Part shown: positions 1 through 8,357 of the stretch, piece after piece | Numbering within the stretch: position 1 is the first letter of the stretch | How the letters are laid out: each line of letters begins with the position of its first letter | Assembly (NCBI GenBank): GCA_017935065.1 | Contig: JAGBIF010000002.1 | Location: forward strand, 1 to 56,073 | Length of the DNA: 56,073 bases | DNA from: Clostridia bacterium | GTDB lineage: Bacteria > Bacillota > Clostridia > Oscillospirales > CAG-272 | Direction of reading: 5' to 3' | Notes under the pieces: model-generated | Seen by the model: only the letters and a program-made list of their open reading frames with translations | What the model was told of the DNA's origin: nothing | The model's database searches: none | Made by a program: the position numbers and the translations under genes

Positions 1-93
1 ATAATAACTTAAACGATGCTCACGCATATCCATTATAACACGAACTTTGAACTCTGCACTATAACTTTTTTGTTTTTCTCCTTTTTTACCCAT
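1..93 (-). CDS. IS3-family transposase OrfA, N-terminal 31 residues (cut by window edge)
   Basis: Starts at the ATG read from 93 down, 11 bases after GGAGGTGC on the minus strand. The 31 visible codons read MGKKGEKQKSYSAEFKVRV..., the lysine-rich lead into the helix-turn-helix of OrfA proteins of IS3-family elements (SAEFK-VRVI is typical). OrfA binds the element's ends and is normally joined to the DDE integrase OrfB by programmed frameshifting. The rest is outside the window. Confidence 0.75.
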   Translation of the reverse strand, partial: MGKKGEKQKSYSAEFKVRVIMDMREHRLSYY

Positions 94-140
94 AAAAAAT
101 ATGCACCTCCAAAAGTGTCCAACTTTTGGGGTGCATATCA
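1..140 (-). mobile_element. IS3-family insertion sequence, one end only
   Basis: The element runs off the left edge. Its outer end is at 140, where the minus strand begins TGATATGCACCCCAAAAG, a typical terminus of IS3-family (IS150-like) elements of Bacillota, ending in TG at the outer edge. Just inside it, on the minus strand, is a good ribosome-binding site and the start of an OrfA-type transposase. The other end, OrfB and any target duplication lie outside the window, so activity cannot be judged. Confidence 0.75.
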
Positions 141-220
141 TCGTTTCCTTTTACTCTTGCTCTTTCTGCTTGTAATATGGATTTTGGCTTAATCCATTTG
201 TAATTTATTATTCTTAAGTT

Positions 221-240
221 AACGGTAACTGCCGTTTTTT
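221..240 (+). terminator. Short hairpin with T-run
   Basis: AACGG (221-225) and CCGTT (232-236) can pair, followed by a T-run to 240 on the plus strand. It is short and lies beyond the stop of the minus-strand TPM gene; in that gene's direction the T-run is absent. The rest of the gap 141-248 shows no gene. Confidence 0.3.
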
Positions 241-248
241 AGCGAGGC

Positions 249-989
249 TTACCTTCCGCCGCGGTGACCGCCGCCTGAGCGGCCTCCTCCCGAGCGACCG
301 CCGCTATGAGATGAGGTGTTTATCTTTACTCTGGTAACGACGGTATCAACAAGCATATCGTTTGAATGAGTAAGATTAAGCCTCGCGTATCTGTCAAGGG
401 GGTAGCTTGGCGATTTCAGCTTGGTTTTATAGCGACTGATGATGATAACTACAGTAACCGAAACAATAAGCAGCGCAATACCCGCACATGGCAGAAGATA
501 GGTGTAGAAGGGTGCGCGAAGGGTGCCTGTGCTTGCCTTTGCGGAAAGTGTGACAAACGACTTCACACCATCATACACCTTGCCCGATTTGATATTGTCA
601 AACACGTCCGAGTGATCAAGAATTCTGTTGATCTCATCCTCGTCTATCTCGTAGTTCGCATCACCGTAGGTATACATATCGTAGTAGTACACGCCGCGAT
701 ATTTTCTGACAACGAGAATTATTTCCGACCGGTTGTACGAGGCGCCGACAAGCTCTCTGTAGTATTCCTCAAGCATAAGCGGACCGCTATCGGTTACGAT
801 AGTGAACTTGGTTGACGAGTCCGTCTGCTCGTCGCTTATGTAGGATATGAGCTCACGCTCCTGCTCTTCGGTAAATATGCCAAGCTCATCGTAGATAACA
901 CGCTCGCCCGCAAGTGAGGGGATAGCTACTGTGAGCAGGCAGGCAAAAATCATTGCTAAAGTCGCGATAATTCTAACTATTGTTTTCAT
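249..989 (-). CDS. TPM-domain membrane protein with glycine-rich tail
   Basis: 246 residues from the ATG at 989; an upstream GTG-type start at 1034 would overlap the previous gene and put extra residues before the signal peptide. Residues 1-27 form a signal peptide (hydrophobic run ending at PSLAGE). Residues about 28-150 resemble the TPM/YgcG domain (opening with Y-D-E-L-G-I-F-T-E-E-Q, a start typical of the family). One membrane helix follows near 168-187, then a basic linker and a low-complexity tail of SGGGRSGGG-type repeats. TPM domains face outward and in plants help photosystem repair; the bacterial role is unclear. It is the last gene of a minus-strand operon, 14 bases behind the double zinc-ribbon gene and following an SPFH protein, a combination that recurs in Clostridia. 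Confidence 0.8.
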   Translation of the reverse strand: MKTIVRIIATLAMIFACLLTVAIPSLAGERVIYDELGIFTEEQERELISYISDEQTDSSTKFTIVTDSGPLMLEEYYRELVGASYNRSEIILVVRKYRGVYYYDMYTYGDANYEIDEDEINRILDHSDVFDNIKSGKVYDGVKSFVTLSAKASTGTLRAPFYTYLLPCAGIALLIVSVTVVIIISRYKTKLKSPSYPLDRYARLNLTHSNDMLVDTVVTRVKINTSSHSGGRSGGGRSGGGHRGGR

Positions 990-1003
990 TCTGCCACCGT
1001 CCT

Positions 1004-2053
1004 TTAGAATAACAGCCACCCAAGAAGGGCGCATATAAGGGTGATAAGAACGAAAAGACCGCCTGCAAAAAGCGACATTTTAGGTATGCTTACGGGTATT
1101 TCTCCGTAAAGCTTTCCCGTGTTGCCGTTCATAGCGTACACATAGTTTTTATCCCTGTATTTGTAATTGAGCATCCATATCGGCATAAGCGAATATTCCC
1201 AGTGGCTCTTGCGAACCGTAAGGTCAAGCTGCTTATCACCTACCGAGGTGTATCCGTGAGCCGTTCCTGTAAAGAGGGTGTCGGCATAGGTGTCCATTCT
1301 CTCTTTCACCTCACCGTAGAGCGCCTCTCTGTCGATATTTCTCTTTTTAGCGGCGAAGCCCTGAAGATAAGGTATTGAGAAATCAAGATAAGCGTCGGTA
1401 GGATACGGAAGAATGCCCTCGAGCATTTTCTTGTCCTCGTTTGATATAGCCGACATCGAGATATCCTCAAAGTGAATGTCGCCCGCCCTGCTTATTCTGT
1501 ACTTGCGCGTTTCGGTATAGCGGTAATTTCCCGTAGTCCAGGTGCGCACCTGTCTTGCGTTTGCAAAGAAGCTGCCCGAGGTATCGGCATCCGTCACCCA
1601 GAAGGGATAGTATATTCCCGCGATTTTTTCGGCGTTTGCGTCGCCAAAGTAGTCGGTGGGGGCAAAAAGCTTTTTCTTTGCGTAGCGAAGGAAGGTCGCC
1701 TTTGCCTCGTCCTTATCAAATTTAAATGGGATAAGCTTGCTCGGGCGAAGTCCTCCCGATACCCTCTCGGTAACAACAACGGGATTGTGGCAGTAGTAGC
1801 AGACCGTAGCGACTGTGGTATCGTCGCATATTACATCGGCACCACAGGAGGCACAGTGATATTCTACCGTCTTGGAATCGAACTCGCGGTCGGCATCCGC
1901 CTCGCGCTGTGCTTCCTCGCGCATAGCCTCGGTGTCAAGCTCGCTCTCGTCAAAATCCGAGATGCAGAAATCACAGTGAAGCTTTTGCTTTTCAGCATCG
2001 AACACAAGTCCCGCGCCGCAATTCGGACATTTATAGGTTGTCGTGCTATCCAT
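1004..2053 (-). CDS. Double zinc-ribbon membrane protein (TFIIB-type zinc ribbon)
   Basis: 349 residues. Two rubredoxin-like zinc ribbons are visible at the N-terminus: C9-x2-C12 with C27-x2-C30, and C67-x2-C70 with C85-x2-C88. A charged linker separates them. The middle (about 100-315) is soluble and rich in aromatic residues, and one membrane helix ends the protein (about 327-348), so it is probably a tail-anchored protein with cytoplasmic zinc ribbons. It starts 3 bases after the SPFH gene and precedes the TPM gene, so the three are translated together and may form one membrane complex. Function unknown; proteins of this layout are usually named only as TFIIB-type zinc-ribbon-containing. 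Confidence 0.75.
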   Translation of the reverse strand: MDSTTTYKCPNCGAGLVFDAEKQKLHCDFCISDFDESELDTEAMREEAQREADADREFDSKTVEYHCASCGADVICDDTTVATVCYYCHNPVVVTERVSGGLRPSKLIPFKFDKDEAKATFLRYAKKKLFAPTDYFGDANAEKIAGIYYPFWVTDADTSGSFFANARQVRTWTTGNYRYTETRKYRISRAGDIHFEDISMSAISNEDKKMLEGILPYPTDAYLDFSIPYLQGFAAKKRNIDREALYGEVKERMDTYADTLFTGTAHGYTSVGDKQLDLTVRKSHWEYSLMPIWMLNYKYRDKNYVYAMNGNTGKLYGEIPVSIPKMSLFAGGLFVLITLICALLGWLLF

Positions 2054-2056
2054 AGC

Positions 2057-3343
2057 TTAACCGTTTCGCTTACCGCATTCAGAGCAGAATTTAGCACCTG
2101 CGGAATTCTTCGCTCCGCATTCAGAGCAGAACCAGCCGTCGGTATCGGGGCGCTTTGCTCCGCATTCAGAGCAGAACTTGCCACTTGCGGTAGCTCCGCA
2201 CGCACAGGTCCAGGTATCCTTTTCAGGTCTTTTAGCACCGCATTCCGAGCAGAATTTACCCTCGGCAGCAGCACCGCACGAACAGGTCCAGCCGTCCTTT
2301 GCGGCGCTCTCTTTGCGCTTTGCCTCATCCATTTCCATCTGCCTTCTGTTGGTCTCGGATGCGGTATTCATAAATCCGCCCGCACCGTTCATGCCCATTC
2401 CCATTCCAAAGAACGCGGATGCAGCACCGCCCTGGTTTGAGCCTGCGTTTTCAAGTCCTCTGGCAATAGCGCCCTGAACATAGCCCTCTCTGATGGAAGC
2501 GTCACCGAGCATAGCGCCCTGATTGCGCATATTGATAAGCTTCTTGGATTCCTCGTCATAGGAAACGCTTGCGATACCTACCGACTGAACCTCAAATCCG
2601 CGCATCTCACGCCATCCCGCGTCAAGCTCGTTTGCCATATACTGCGAAAGCTCACGCGACTTTGAGGGAACATAGGAAATGCGGATACCGTCCGCTGACA
2701 TCTTGTTTATAGATGCGTTAAGTCCCTCTAGGAACTCTGACAGGTACTGCTCGTTTATCTCGTCTATCTCAACTCTGTCGGCATTCTTCGGAATAACCTC
2801 GGTGTAGAATTTGATAGGGTCTGTTATTTTTATTGAATAGGTACCGTGAGCGCGAAGGAAAAGCTCGCTGTTGTAGAAGCTGTCAAAGTAGCTGACGGGG
2901 GTACGTGTGCCGAACTTAATGCCCTTGATTTCCTGAAGGTTGATAAAGTACGCCTTCTGTGAATAGGACGGCACACCGCCGAACTTAATGCGTGAAAACG
3001 CATCAAGCAGGCTCTTTCCAAACTGTCCCGCAAAGAGCGAGGGGGCGGATGAATTGTCTACCTTGTAGTAGCCCTCCTCGGCGGTGAAGTCTACTATCTT
3101 GCCGCCGTCAACGAGCATCATAAACTGCCCGGGGTATACGTGGATTATCGAGCCGTTTGAGATAACATCCTCACTTCCGCGCTTGTTGCTTGAGCGTCTG
3201 CCAGAGCGCTTATCGTCGCGCCTTACCTTGACACCCTTTGTGAAAACGGTGGTATCGCTCATTTCATCCGCCTCAAGCACCTCAAGCCACGAGTCGGCAA
3301 GATTTCCTCCGATAGCACCTATTGTTGCCTTAATAATTCCCAT
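2057..3343 (-). CDS. SPFH-domain / virion-core-type protein with C-terminal zinc ribbons
   Basis: 428 residues, ATG 8 bases after AAAGGAG. The N-terminal ~300 residues look like the YdjI/virion-core branch of the SPFH (band 7) superfamily: MGIIKATIGAIGGNLADSWL start, the VYPGQ-type strand near 85-95 and a long helix ending near a glycine-rich linker (about 300-325, GMGMGMNGAGG). The last ~80 residues carry tandem short zinc ribbons of the form C-x-CG-x5-GKFCSECG, then FCSECG-x8-FCSECG. No membrane helix is obvious. SPFH proteins form membrane-associated oligomers. The downstream zinc-ribbon and TPM proteins are likely partners. The 66-base gap upstream contains only a small hairpin (3368-3383), so it is probably transcribed with bioY and ynzC. 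Confidence 0.85.
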   Translation of the reverse strand: MGIIKATIGAIGGNLADSWLEVLEADEMSDTTVFTKGVKVRRDDKRSGRRSSNKRGSEDVISNGSIIHVYPGQFMMLVDGGKIVDFTAEEGYYKVDNSSAPSLFAGQFGKSLLDAFSRIKFGGVPSYSQKAYFINLQEIKGIKFGTRTPVSYFDSFYNSELFLRAHGTYSIKITDPIKFYTEVIPKNADRVEIDEINEQYLSEFLEGLNASINKMSADGIRISYVPSKSRELSQYMANELDAGWREMRGFEVQSVGIASVSYDEESKKLINMRNQGAMLGDASIREGYVQGAIARGLENAGSNQGGAASAFFGMGMGMNGAGGFMNTASETNRRQMEMDEAKRKESAAKDGWTCSCGAAAEGKFCSECGAKRPEKDTWTCACGATASGKFCSECGAKRPDTDGWFCSECGAKNSAGAKFCSECGKRNG

Positions 3344-3409
3344 GGTAAAACTCCTTTATATTGTATTACCCGACTGTGCGGGTTTATTTCGTACGTTTTA
3401 AAGCTTTTG

Positions 3410-3904
3410 TCAAAGTATCATCCTTATGATGAAATATATCACCGCGCCCGCAATGATAGCAATGCTTGCCCAGGTGGTAATTTTATCAAAGAGCTTCGAT
3501 ATGCGCTCGCGCCTTTCAAGCTCTGCCCTCTCCTCATCCGAAAGCGGTTTTTCTTCCTCTATATTTTCAAGCTCGGGAAGCGGCTCATCCTCGGGGGCCT
3601 CGTCTAATGAAAAATCGTATTCCCCCGCCTCGATTTTCTCTGCCCTGTCCTTTGCAGTAGCTAAAATACTATTCATTTCCGTGATAACAACGCCGTCCTC
3701 AACATCGCTGTTTTCCATAGTTATGCCTATTTCCCGAACGGCAGAGCCTATATCCTCAGGCTCGCGCGATTTGAGTGCGCGAAGAATAAGCGCCTCACAC
3801 TCGCCACATAGATATCTCTTATTTCCAACACCGCTTACCGTAAGGATCGCGGCATTTTCCATATCAATCGCCCTTTTGCAGAGCGAGCAATTACAGCTGT
3901 TCAT
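3410..3904 (-). CDS. Zinc-finger protein with one C-terminal membrane helix, unknown function
   Basis: 164 residues, ATG after GGAGGGAAAAT. The N-terminus holds C4-x-C6-x2-C9 and a later C-x2-C (YLCGEC near 32-37), a likely zinc site. The middle is acidic (many D/E between 70 and 120), followed by a basic segment and one membrane helix near 142-162, giving a tail-anchored cytoplasmic protein. It lies between ynzC (15-base gap) and the SPFH gene on the same strand and shares the zinc-finger plus tail-anchor plan of the next genes, which suggests a common membrane system. I do not recognise a named family. Confidence 0.7.
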   Translation of the reverse strand: MNSCNCSLCKRAIDMENAAILTVSGVGNKRYLCGECEALILRALKSREPEDIGSAVREIGITMENSDVEDGVVITEMNSILATAKDRAEKIEAGEYDFSLDEAPEDEPLPELENIEEEKPLSDEERAELERRERISKLFDKITTWASIAIIAGAVIYFIIRMIL

Positions 3905-3919
3905 ATTTTCCCTCCAAAA

Positions 3920-4069
3920 TCAGACATTCTCACCGCGAAGCTTGGCTCTGAACTCCTTGATATATTCCTCGCGAAGCGCAGCCTGCTCACGCTTTTCCTC
4001 ATCGGTAAGCGGCCTTTTTCTTGACAAATGAGCAAGCTCGTTTATTCTGTTTATTTTCTCTTTATTCAT
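3920..4069 (-). CDS. ynzC: DUF896 / YnzC family small protein
   Basis: 49 residues: begins MNKEKINRINELAHLSRK and contains LTDEEKREQAALREEYIKEF, the hallmark of the DUF896 (UPF0291, YnzC) family, a short two-helix hairpin protein of Bacillota. In Bacillus subtilis ynzC belongs to the LexA-controlled yneA operon; its job is not settled. The ATG overlaps the TGA of bioY (ATGA), so translation is probably coupled. Length is slightly below the usual 60-80 residues. Confidence 0.9.
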   Translation of the reverse strand: MNKEKINRINELAHLSRKRPLTDEEKREQAALREEYIKEFRAKLRGENV

Positions 4070-4620
4070 TTGTTTTCACCCATTTTTATAATTTTTGAAA
4101 GCCTTTTGTTTACAAGATAAGCAAGCGCGATTTTTATCGCGTCGGGTATTATGAACGGCACCACCGTAACGAGAAGCGAGGCAAAATAGGAGTCCGACCC
4201 GCCAAGATATACGAAGGCGTACCACACAGAGCCTGAGGCATACAGAATAATAAGACCTGCCGCCGAATAAACCAGCCGTCTTTTATTTCCCTCGCCGAGC
4301 ACGCGGCATAGCGTGGCATAGGTCAGAGCGTAGAGAAGATATCCTATAAGATATCCGCCCGTAGCGGACGCAAAGTGCCCGACACCTCCGACAAAGCCCG
4401 AAAAGACGGGAAGCCCGATAGCACCCATAGCCAGATAGACGGTAACGGTTATTATCCCTCCCACACCTCCGAGAAGATAGAGCGAGAGGGTTATTGCAAA
4501 AAGCCCCAGCGTCAGCGGCGGTGTAAACGGCAAGGACACCCACGACAAAAGCACGGTAAGCGCCACAAAGAGTGATATTCTTAAAAAATATACCCGAGTG
4601 CCATAAGTTCGCTTTTCCAT
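4066..4620 (-). CDS. bioY: BioY-type biotin transporter substrate-binding subunit
   Basis: 184 residues with about six membrane helices. BioY is the S component of an energy-coupling-factor transporter and captures biotin; EcfA/EcfT partners are not in this window and are probably encoded elsewhere and shared. Family marks include LPFTPPLTLGLFAITL near the N-terminus, the glycine-rich LLGGVGG and GLPVFSGFVGG segments and ATGGYLIGY. The start at 4620 is preferred over an upstream ATG at 4758 because a perfect promoter (4655-4683) and an AGGGGA ribosome site lie directly before it, and the upstream ATG lies before that promoter. First gene of the minus-strand operon that ends with the TPM gene. 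Confidence 0.9.
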   Translation of the reverse strand: MEKRTYGTRVYFLRISLFVALTVLLSWVSLPFTPPLTLGLFAITLSLYLLGGVGGIITVTVYLAMGAIGLPVFSGFVGGVGHFASATGGYLIGYLLYALTYATLCRVLGEGNKRRLVYSAAGLIILYASGSVWYAFVYLGGSDSYFASLLVTVVPFIIPDAIKIALAYLVNKRLSKIIKMGENK

Positions 4621-4654
4621 ATATAATCCCCTACGCCGTTTACGTCTTGTATCA

Positions 4655-4683
4655 ATTATAATATTTTTTAGCCCGTTTGTCAA
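4655..4683 (-). promoter_or_regulatory. Sigma-A promoter of the bioY operon
   Basis: On the minus strand: TTGACA (4678-4683), 17-base spacer, TATAAT (4655-4660); both boxes match consensus exactly. No BirA-type operator was recognised. Confidence 0.9.
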
Positions 4684-4797
4684 CAAAGCGAGTATGAAAA
4701 ATAATAAAATGAAAAGCTTCTCCCCGAATGACAGGCAAGACCTTTTACCGTATATCAAAAAACGGTCGAAAAACAGGTATTTTTTTGAAAAGCTCGG

Positions 4798-4826
4798 TTG
4801 ACAGATTAAAAATAATAGTATATAAT
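4798..4826 (+). promoter_or_regulatory. Sigma-A promoter of the cytidylate-kinase-like gene
   Basis: TTGACA (4798-4803), 17-base spacer, TATAAT (4821-4826): full consensus. It places transcription start near 4833, which rules out the longer reading frame starting at 4728. Confidence 0.9.
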
Positions 4827-4856
4827 ATAAAAGTTAAAAGCAAAGGAGTGGCGAAA

Positions 4857-5675
4857 ATGTTTGAAAAGATTTCTCTTGCGGGCGACCTTGGAAGCGGAAA
4901 AAGCACGGTGTCGGATATACTTGTCAGGCTTCTTGATGCCGAGTATTATTCTACGGGCGCTATTGTGCGCGACATTGCGGACAAGCGTGGGCTTACGGTG
5001 GTTGAGCTTAACAAATACATGGAAACTCACCCCGAGATAGATCACGAGATCGACAACCGTCTTAAGGATCTGTCAGACGCGCCGAAGCGTCTTATCATTG
5101 ATTCAAGAATGGCGTGGCATTTTACCGAGGGCACCTTTAAGGTATACCTCTCGACCGATGCTACGGTGAGCGCTCTGCGCATAATGAACGCAAACCGCAA
5201 GGGCGAGCACAACGCAACGCTTGAGGATACTCTGAAGGATACAAGGGAAAGACGCGAGAGCGAGAAGAAGCGATACCTCGAGCAGTACGGGGTAAACATA
5301 AAGGACCTTTCAAACTACTCGCTTATAGTTGATACCACCTCTGCCACCCCCGACGAGATTGCGAGCTGTATCAAGGAAGGCTTTGAGAGATGGCTTCTTG
5401 ACAGAGAATACAAGCGCCTTTATATATCACCGACAAGACTTTTTTATCCCATAGACGAGGCGGACACCGAGCTTATCTCAAGATATGTAGGCGACCTTGA
5501 GAGCGGCGGTGAAATTCCCTCACCGACGGTCTTTGAGGATGACGGTGAGTTTTATCTTGAAAGCGGTCTTGAGGCGGCACAGGTATTCTCGCTTTTTGAC
5601 TACTCACTCATACCCGCAACGCTCATCAAGGGCGAAAAGCGCGGCGAATATGTAAGAATGGCGGATTCGCTTTAA
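4857..5675 (+). CDS. Cytidylate-kinase-like P-loop kinase with an extra C-terminal domain
   Basis: 272 residues, ATG 8 bases after AAAGGAG. Residues 1-180 form a small nucleoside-monophosphate-kinase-like P-loop domain: Walker A GDLGSGKST (residues 9-17), YYSTGAIVRDIA, and RRESEKKRY as a lid-like segment, close to the cytidylate-kinase-like family (AAA-type kinase used in place of, or beside, Cmk). The last ~80 residues (about 190-272) are not part of the kinase; the pattern of L-I-S-R-Y ... P-S-P-T-V-F-E-D-D-G-E-F-Y-L-E-S-G-L-E-A-A ... L-I-P-A-T-L resembles the core of ParB-like folds, without the usual G-x-H-R motif. Its own promoter is consensus; argS follows 84 bases downstream. The substrate is not certain. 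Confidence 0.75.
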   Translation: MFEKISLAGDLGSGKSTVSDILVRLLDAEYYSTGAIVRDIADKRGLTVVELNKYMETHPEIDHEIDNRLKDLSDAPKRLIIDSRMAWHFTEGTFKVYLSTDATVSALRIMNANRKGEHNATLEDTLKDTRERRESEKKRYLEQYGVNIKDLSNYSLIVDTTSATPDEIASCIKEGFERWLLDREYKRLYISPTRLFYPIDEADTELISRYVGDLESGGEIPSPTVFEDDGEFYLESGLEAAQVFSLFDYSLIPATLIKGEKRGEYVRMADSL

Positions 5676-5759
5676 GCCGCCCCGACAAAAATTACTAACC
5701 CGCATCAGGCGACGGGGATGCCCCCCACTCTGCCGTGGTGCAAGGAAACGGAGACTACA

Positions 5760-7520
5760 ATGCAAAAAATGAAAAGGCTCACCGCCGAGATAATAGAGGC
5801 GGCGGCAGAAAAGCTCTTTGGCGAGGGACTTCTTTCTGCCGATGAAATATTCGGTATGCTTGAATATCCCCCTGATAGCACGATGGGTGATATCGCTCTT
5901 CCCTGCTTCAAGCTCTCAAGAGTGCTGAGGAAGGCACCGCCTGTGATAGCTACCGCGCTTGCTGGGGAAATATCCTCGCCCCTTTTCGCTGAGGTTACAG
6001 CCCTTGGCGGTTATCTTAACCTTAAGGTAAACCGCGCGGCCTTCGTAAAGAGGGTTACCGACGACGTTAAGGCGGGCGGTGACAGCTACGGCTCACCTAT
6101 GGTGGGTGTCGGCAAGACGGTAGTGCTTGACTACTCCTCGCCTAATGTGGCAAAGCCCTTCCATATAGGACACCTTGGCACGACGGTTATCGGCCACTCT
6201 CTCAAATTGCTTCACGAGTTTGCGGGCTATAAGTGTGTCGGAATAAACTACCTCGGCGACTGGGGCACGCAGTTCGGTAAGCTCATTTGCGCCTACAAGC
6301 TCTGGGGAAGGAAAGAGGAAATCGAGCGAGGCGGAATTGACGAGCTTGTAAAGCTCTATGTCAGAATTAACAACGAGATAAAGGCAGAAGAGGATGCGAG
6401 CCTTATCGGTAAGCCCGAGGGCACAAAGCCTACCTCGCCCCTTGCCGACAAGTCACGCGCGGAATTCAGGCTTCTTGAGGACGGCAACGAGGAAAACCTC
6501 GCTATCTGGCGCTGGTTCGTCTCGGTAAGCCTTGCCGAATACGAAAAGACCTATAAGCTTCTCGGCATCAGCTTTGACAGCTATAAGGGCGAGAGCTTCT
6601 ACACCGACAAGATGCCCGCGCAGGTTGAGAAGCTGCGCAATATGGGACTTCTTGAAATCGACGACGGCGCATCTATCGTAAGCCTTGATAAATGGAATAT
6701 GCCTCCCTGCCTCATTCTCAAGCGTGACGGAACGACGCTCTATCCCACAAGAGATATTGCCGCCGCCGTTTACAGAAAGGGCGAATATAACTTTGACAAG
6801 GCAATATATGTGACAAGCGCGGGACAGTCGCTTCACTTCGCGCAGTGGTTCAAGGTAGTTGAGCTTATGGGCTATGAGTGGTTTGACGAGCTTGTGCACG
6901 TCCCCTACGGAACGGTGAGCATCAACGGCTCAAAGCTCGCGACGAGAACAGGCAACGTAATACTTCTTCGCGACCTTATCGACGAGGCTATCAAGCGCGT
7001 ATACGAAATTACCAAGGAAAAGCATCCCGACGATGATGAGTGCCGTACGATTTCCGAAAAGGTCGGTGTCGGCGCTGTAATATTCTACTATCTCTCAAAC
7101 AACAGGATACGCGATATAAACTTCATTATGGAGGACGCGCTTTCCTTCGACGGTAATACAGGCCCCTATGCTCAGTACACCTACGCGAGAGCCTGCTCGG
7201 TGCTTGTGCGTGCGGGCGATTTCGGCATTGCCGACTACGAGGGCTATGAGTGCAACGAAGTTGAGTTTGAGCTTGCGAAAGCCCTATCGGTATTTCCCGA
7301 GCGTGTAAACGCGGCGCTTGATGAGTATGAGCCGAGCGTTATTACAAGATATATTCTTGAGCTGTGCGCGGCATTCAACCGCTTCTATCATGAGTGCAAA
7401 ATACTTACCGCAGAGGACGAGAGGGTAAAGAAAATAAGGCTTTCGCTTTGCGATGCGGTAAAGCAGGTGCTTGGCACGGCGCTTCACCTGATCTGCATCG
7501 ACAGCCCCGAAAAAATATAA
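5760..7520 (+). CDS. argS: Arginyl-tRNA synthetase
   Basis: 586 residues. Charges tRNA-Arg with arginine. Domains in order: N-terminal Arg_S additional domain (1-85), Rossmann class I core with HIGH signature PFHIGHLG (about residue 137), the DWGTQFG motif, a degenerate KMSK region SKLATRTGNV, and the C-terminal DALR anticodon-binding domain (about 470-586). The ATG at 5760 is chosen over 5718 because GGAG lies 8 bases before it and the family starts near here. Gap to the kinase gene upstream is 84 bases without a T-box or terminator; yebC follows after 18 bases. Confidence 0.95.
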   Translation: MQKMKRLTAEIIEAAAEKLFGEGLLSADEIFGMLEYPPDSTMGDIALPCFKLSRVLRKAPPVIATALAGEISSPLFAEVTALGGYLNLKVNRAAFVKRVTDDVKAGGDSYGSPMVGVGKTVVLDYSSPNVAKPFHIGHLGTTVIGHSLKLLHEFAGYKCVGINYLGDWGTQFGKLICAYKLWGRKEEIERGGIDELVKLYVRINNEIKAEEDASLIGKPEGTKPTSPLADKSRAEFRLLEDGNEENLAIWRWFVSVSLAEYEKTYKLLGISFDSYKGESFYTDKMPAQVEKLRNMGLLEIDDGASIVSLDKWNMPPCLILKRDGTTLYPTRDIAAAVYRKGEYNFDKAIYVTSAGQSLHFAQWFKVVELMGYEWFDELVHVPYGTVSINGSKLATRTGNVILLRDLIDEAIKRVYEITKEKHPDDDECRTISEKVGVGAVIFYYLSNNRIRDINFIMEDALSFDGNTGPYAQYTYARACSVLVRAGDFGIADYEGYECNEVEFELAKALSVFPERVNAALDEYEPSVITRYILELCAAFNRFYHECKILTAEDERVKKIRLSLCDAVKQVLGTALHLICIDSPEKI

Positions 7521-7538
7521 AATAAAGAGGAAAGAACT

Positions 7539-8264
7539 ATGTCAGGACATTCAAAATGGAACAACATTAAGCATAAGAAGGAAAAGTCGGATGCCGCAAA
7601 GGCGAAGATATTTACCAAGATAGGAAAGGAAATGGCGGTTGCCATCAAGGCAGGCGGTCCCGATCCTAACAACAACTCCAAGCTTCGCGATCTTATCGCA
7701 AAGGCAAAGGCGAACAACGTACCTAATGAGAACATTCAGCGCACAATAAAGAAGTTCACCGACAACAACGATATAAACTACGAGGAAATCACCTACGAGG
7801 GCTACGGTCCGTCGGGCGTGGCGATTATCGTCGAGACCTCCACCGATAACAGAAACCGTACCGCGGGCAATGTGAGAGCCGCGTTCAACAAGTACGGCGG
7901 TAACCTCGGTCAGAACGGATGCGTAGGCTACCTGTTTGAAGAAAAGGGTGTTATCACCATCATTGACGAGGATGAGGAAATTGATGAGGATAAGTTTATG
8001 GAGGATGCGCTTGAGTGCGGCGCTGAGGACATAAGAAGCGAGGACGGCGAATATACCGTCTACACCTCCACCGCTGATTTCGACACGGTGCGCGATGCTA
8101 TTATCGGCCTTGGCTACAAGATAGACACGGCAGACCTCGCAAAGGTCCCCTCCACCTACGTTGAGCTTACCAACCCCGATGATATCGAAAATATGGAAAA
8201 GATGCTCGACAAATTTAACGAGGATGAGGATGTCAATGCGGTTTATACCAACTGGGATAACTGA
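7539..8264 (+). CDS. yebC: YebC/TACO1 family translation or transcription factor
   Basis: 241 residues, the usual length. Starts MSGHSKWNNIKHKKEK, the hallmark of the family, followed by YEGYGPSGVAIIVE and DNRNRT. YebC proteins were named as transcription regulators, but recent work links them to translation of proline-rich stretches. Acidic residues dominate the C-terminal domain. ATG 7 bases after AGAGGAAAG. Ends the kinase-argS-yebC unit; a strong bidirectional terminator (8288-8340) follows. Confidence 0.95.
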   Translation: MSGHSKWNNIKHKKEKSDAAKAKIFTKIGKEMAVAIKAGGPDPNNNSKLRDLIAKAKANNVPNENIQRTIKKFTDNNDINYEEITYEGYGPSGVAIIVETSTDNRNRTAGNVRAAFNKYGGNLGQNGCVGYLFEEKGVITIIDEDEEIDEDKFMEDALECGAEDIRSEDGEYTVYTSTADFDTVRDAIIGLGYKIDTADLAKVPSTYVELTNPDDIENMEKMLDKFNEDEDVNAVYTNWDN

Positions 8265-8287
8265 TTGATTTTATAATATTTGTTTAC

Positions 8288-8340
8288 AAAACGGGCGGTT
8301 TGCTCTTTCTCATATAGTGAGAGAGCAAACCGCCCGTTTT
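8288..8340. terminator. Bidirectional terminator between yebC and the FTR-like gene
   Basis: Long perfect stem AAAACGGGCGGTTTGCTCT / AGAGCAAACCGCCCGTTTT with A-run on the left and T-run on the right, so it works for both converging transcripts. Confidence 0.9.
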
Positions 8341-8357
8341 ATCTTATTTGATAAAAT

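Noticed and set aside
1472..2440. 322-residue open frame on the plus strand
   Set aside because: Antisense to two zinc-ribbon genes; its repeated SAFRAE segments mirror the zinc-ribbon repeats on the other strand.
5676..5759. T-box leader before argS
   Set aside because: The gap is only 84 bases and has no specifier stem, T-box sequence or terminator.
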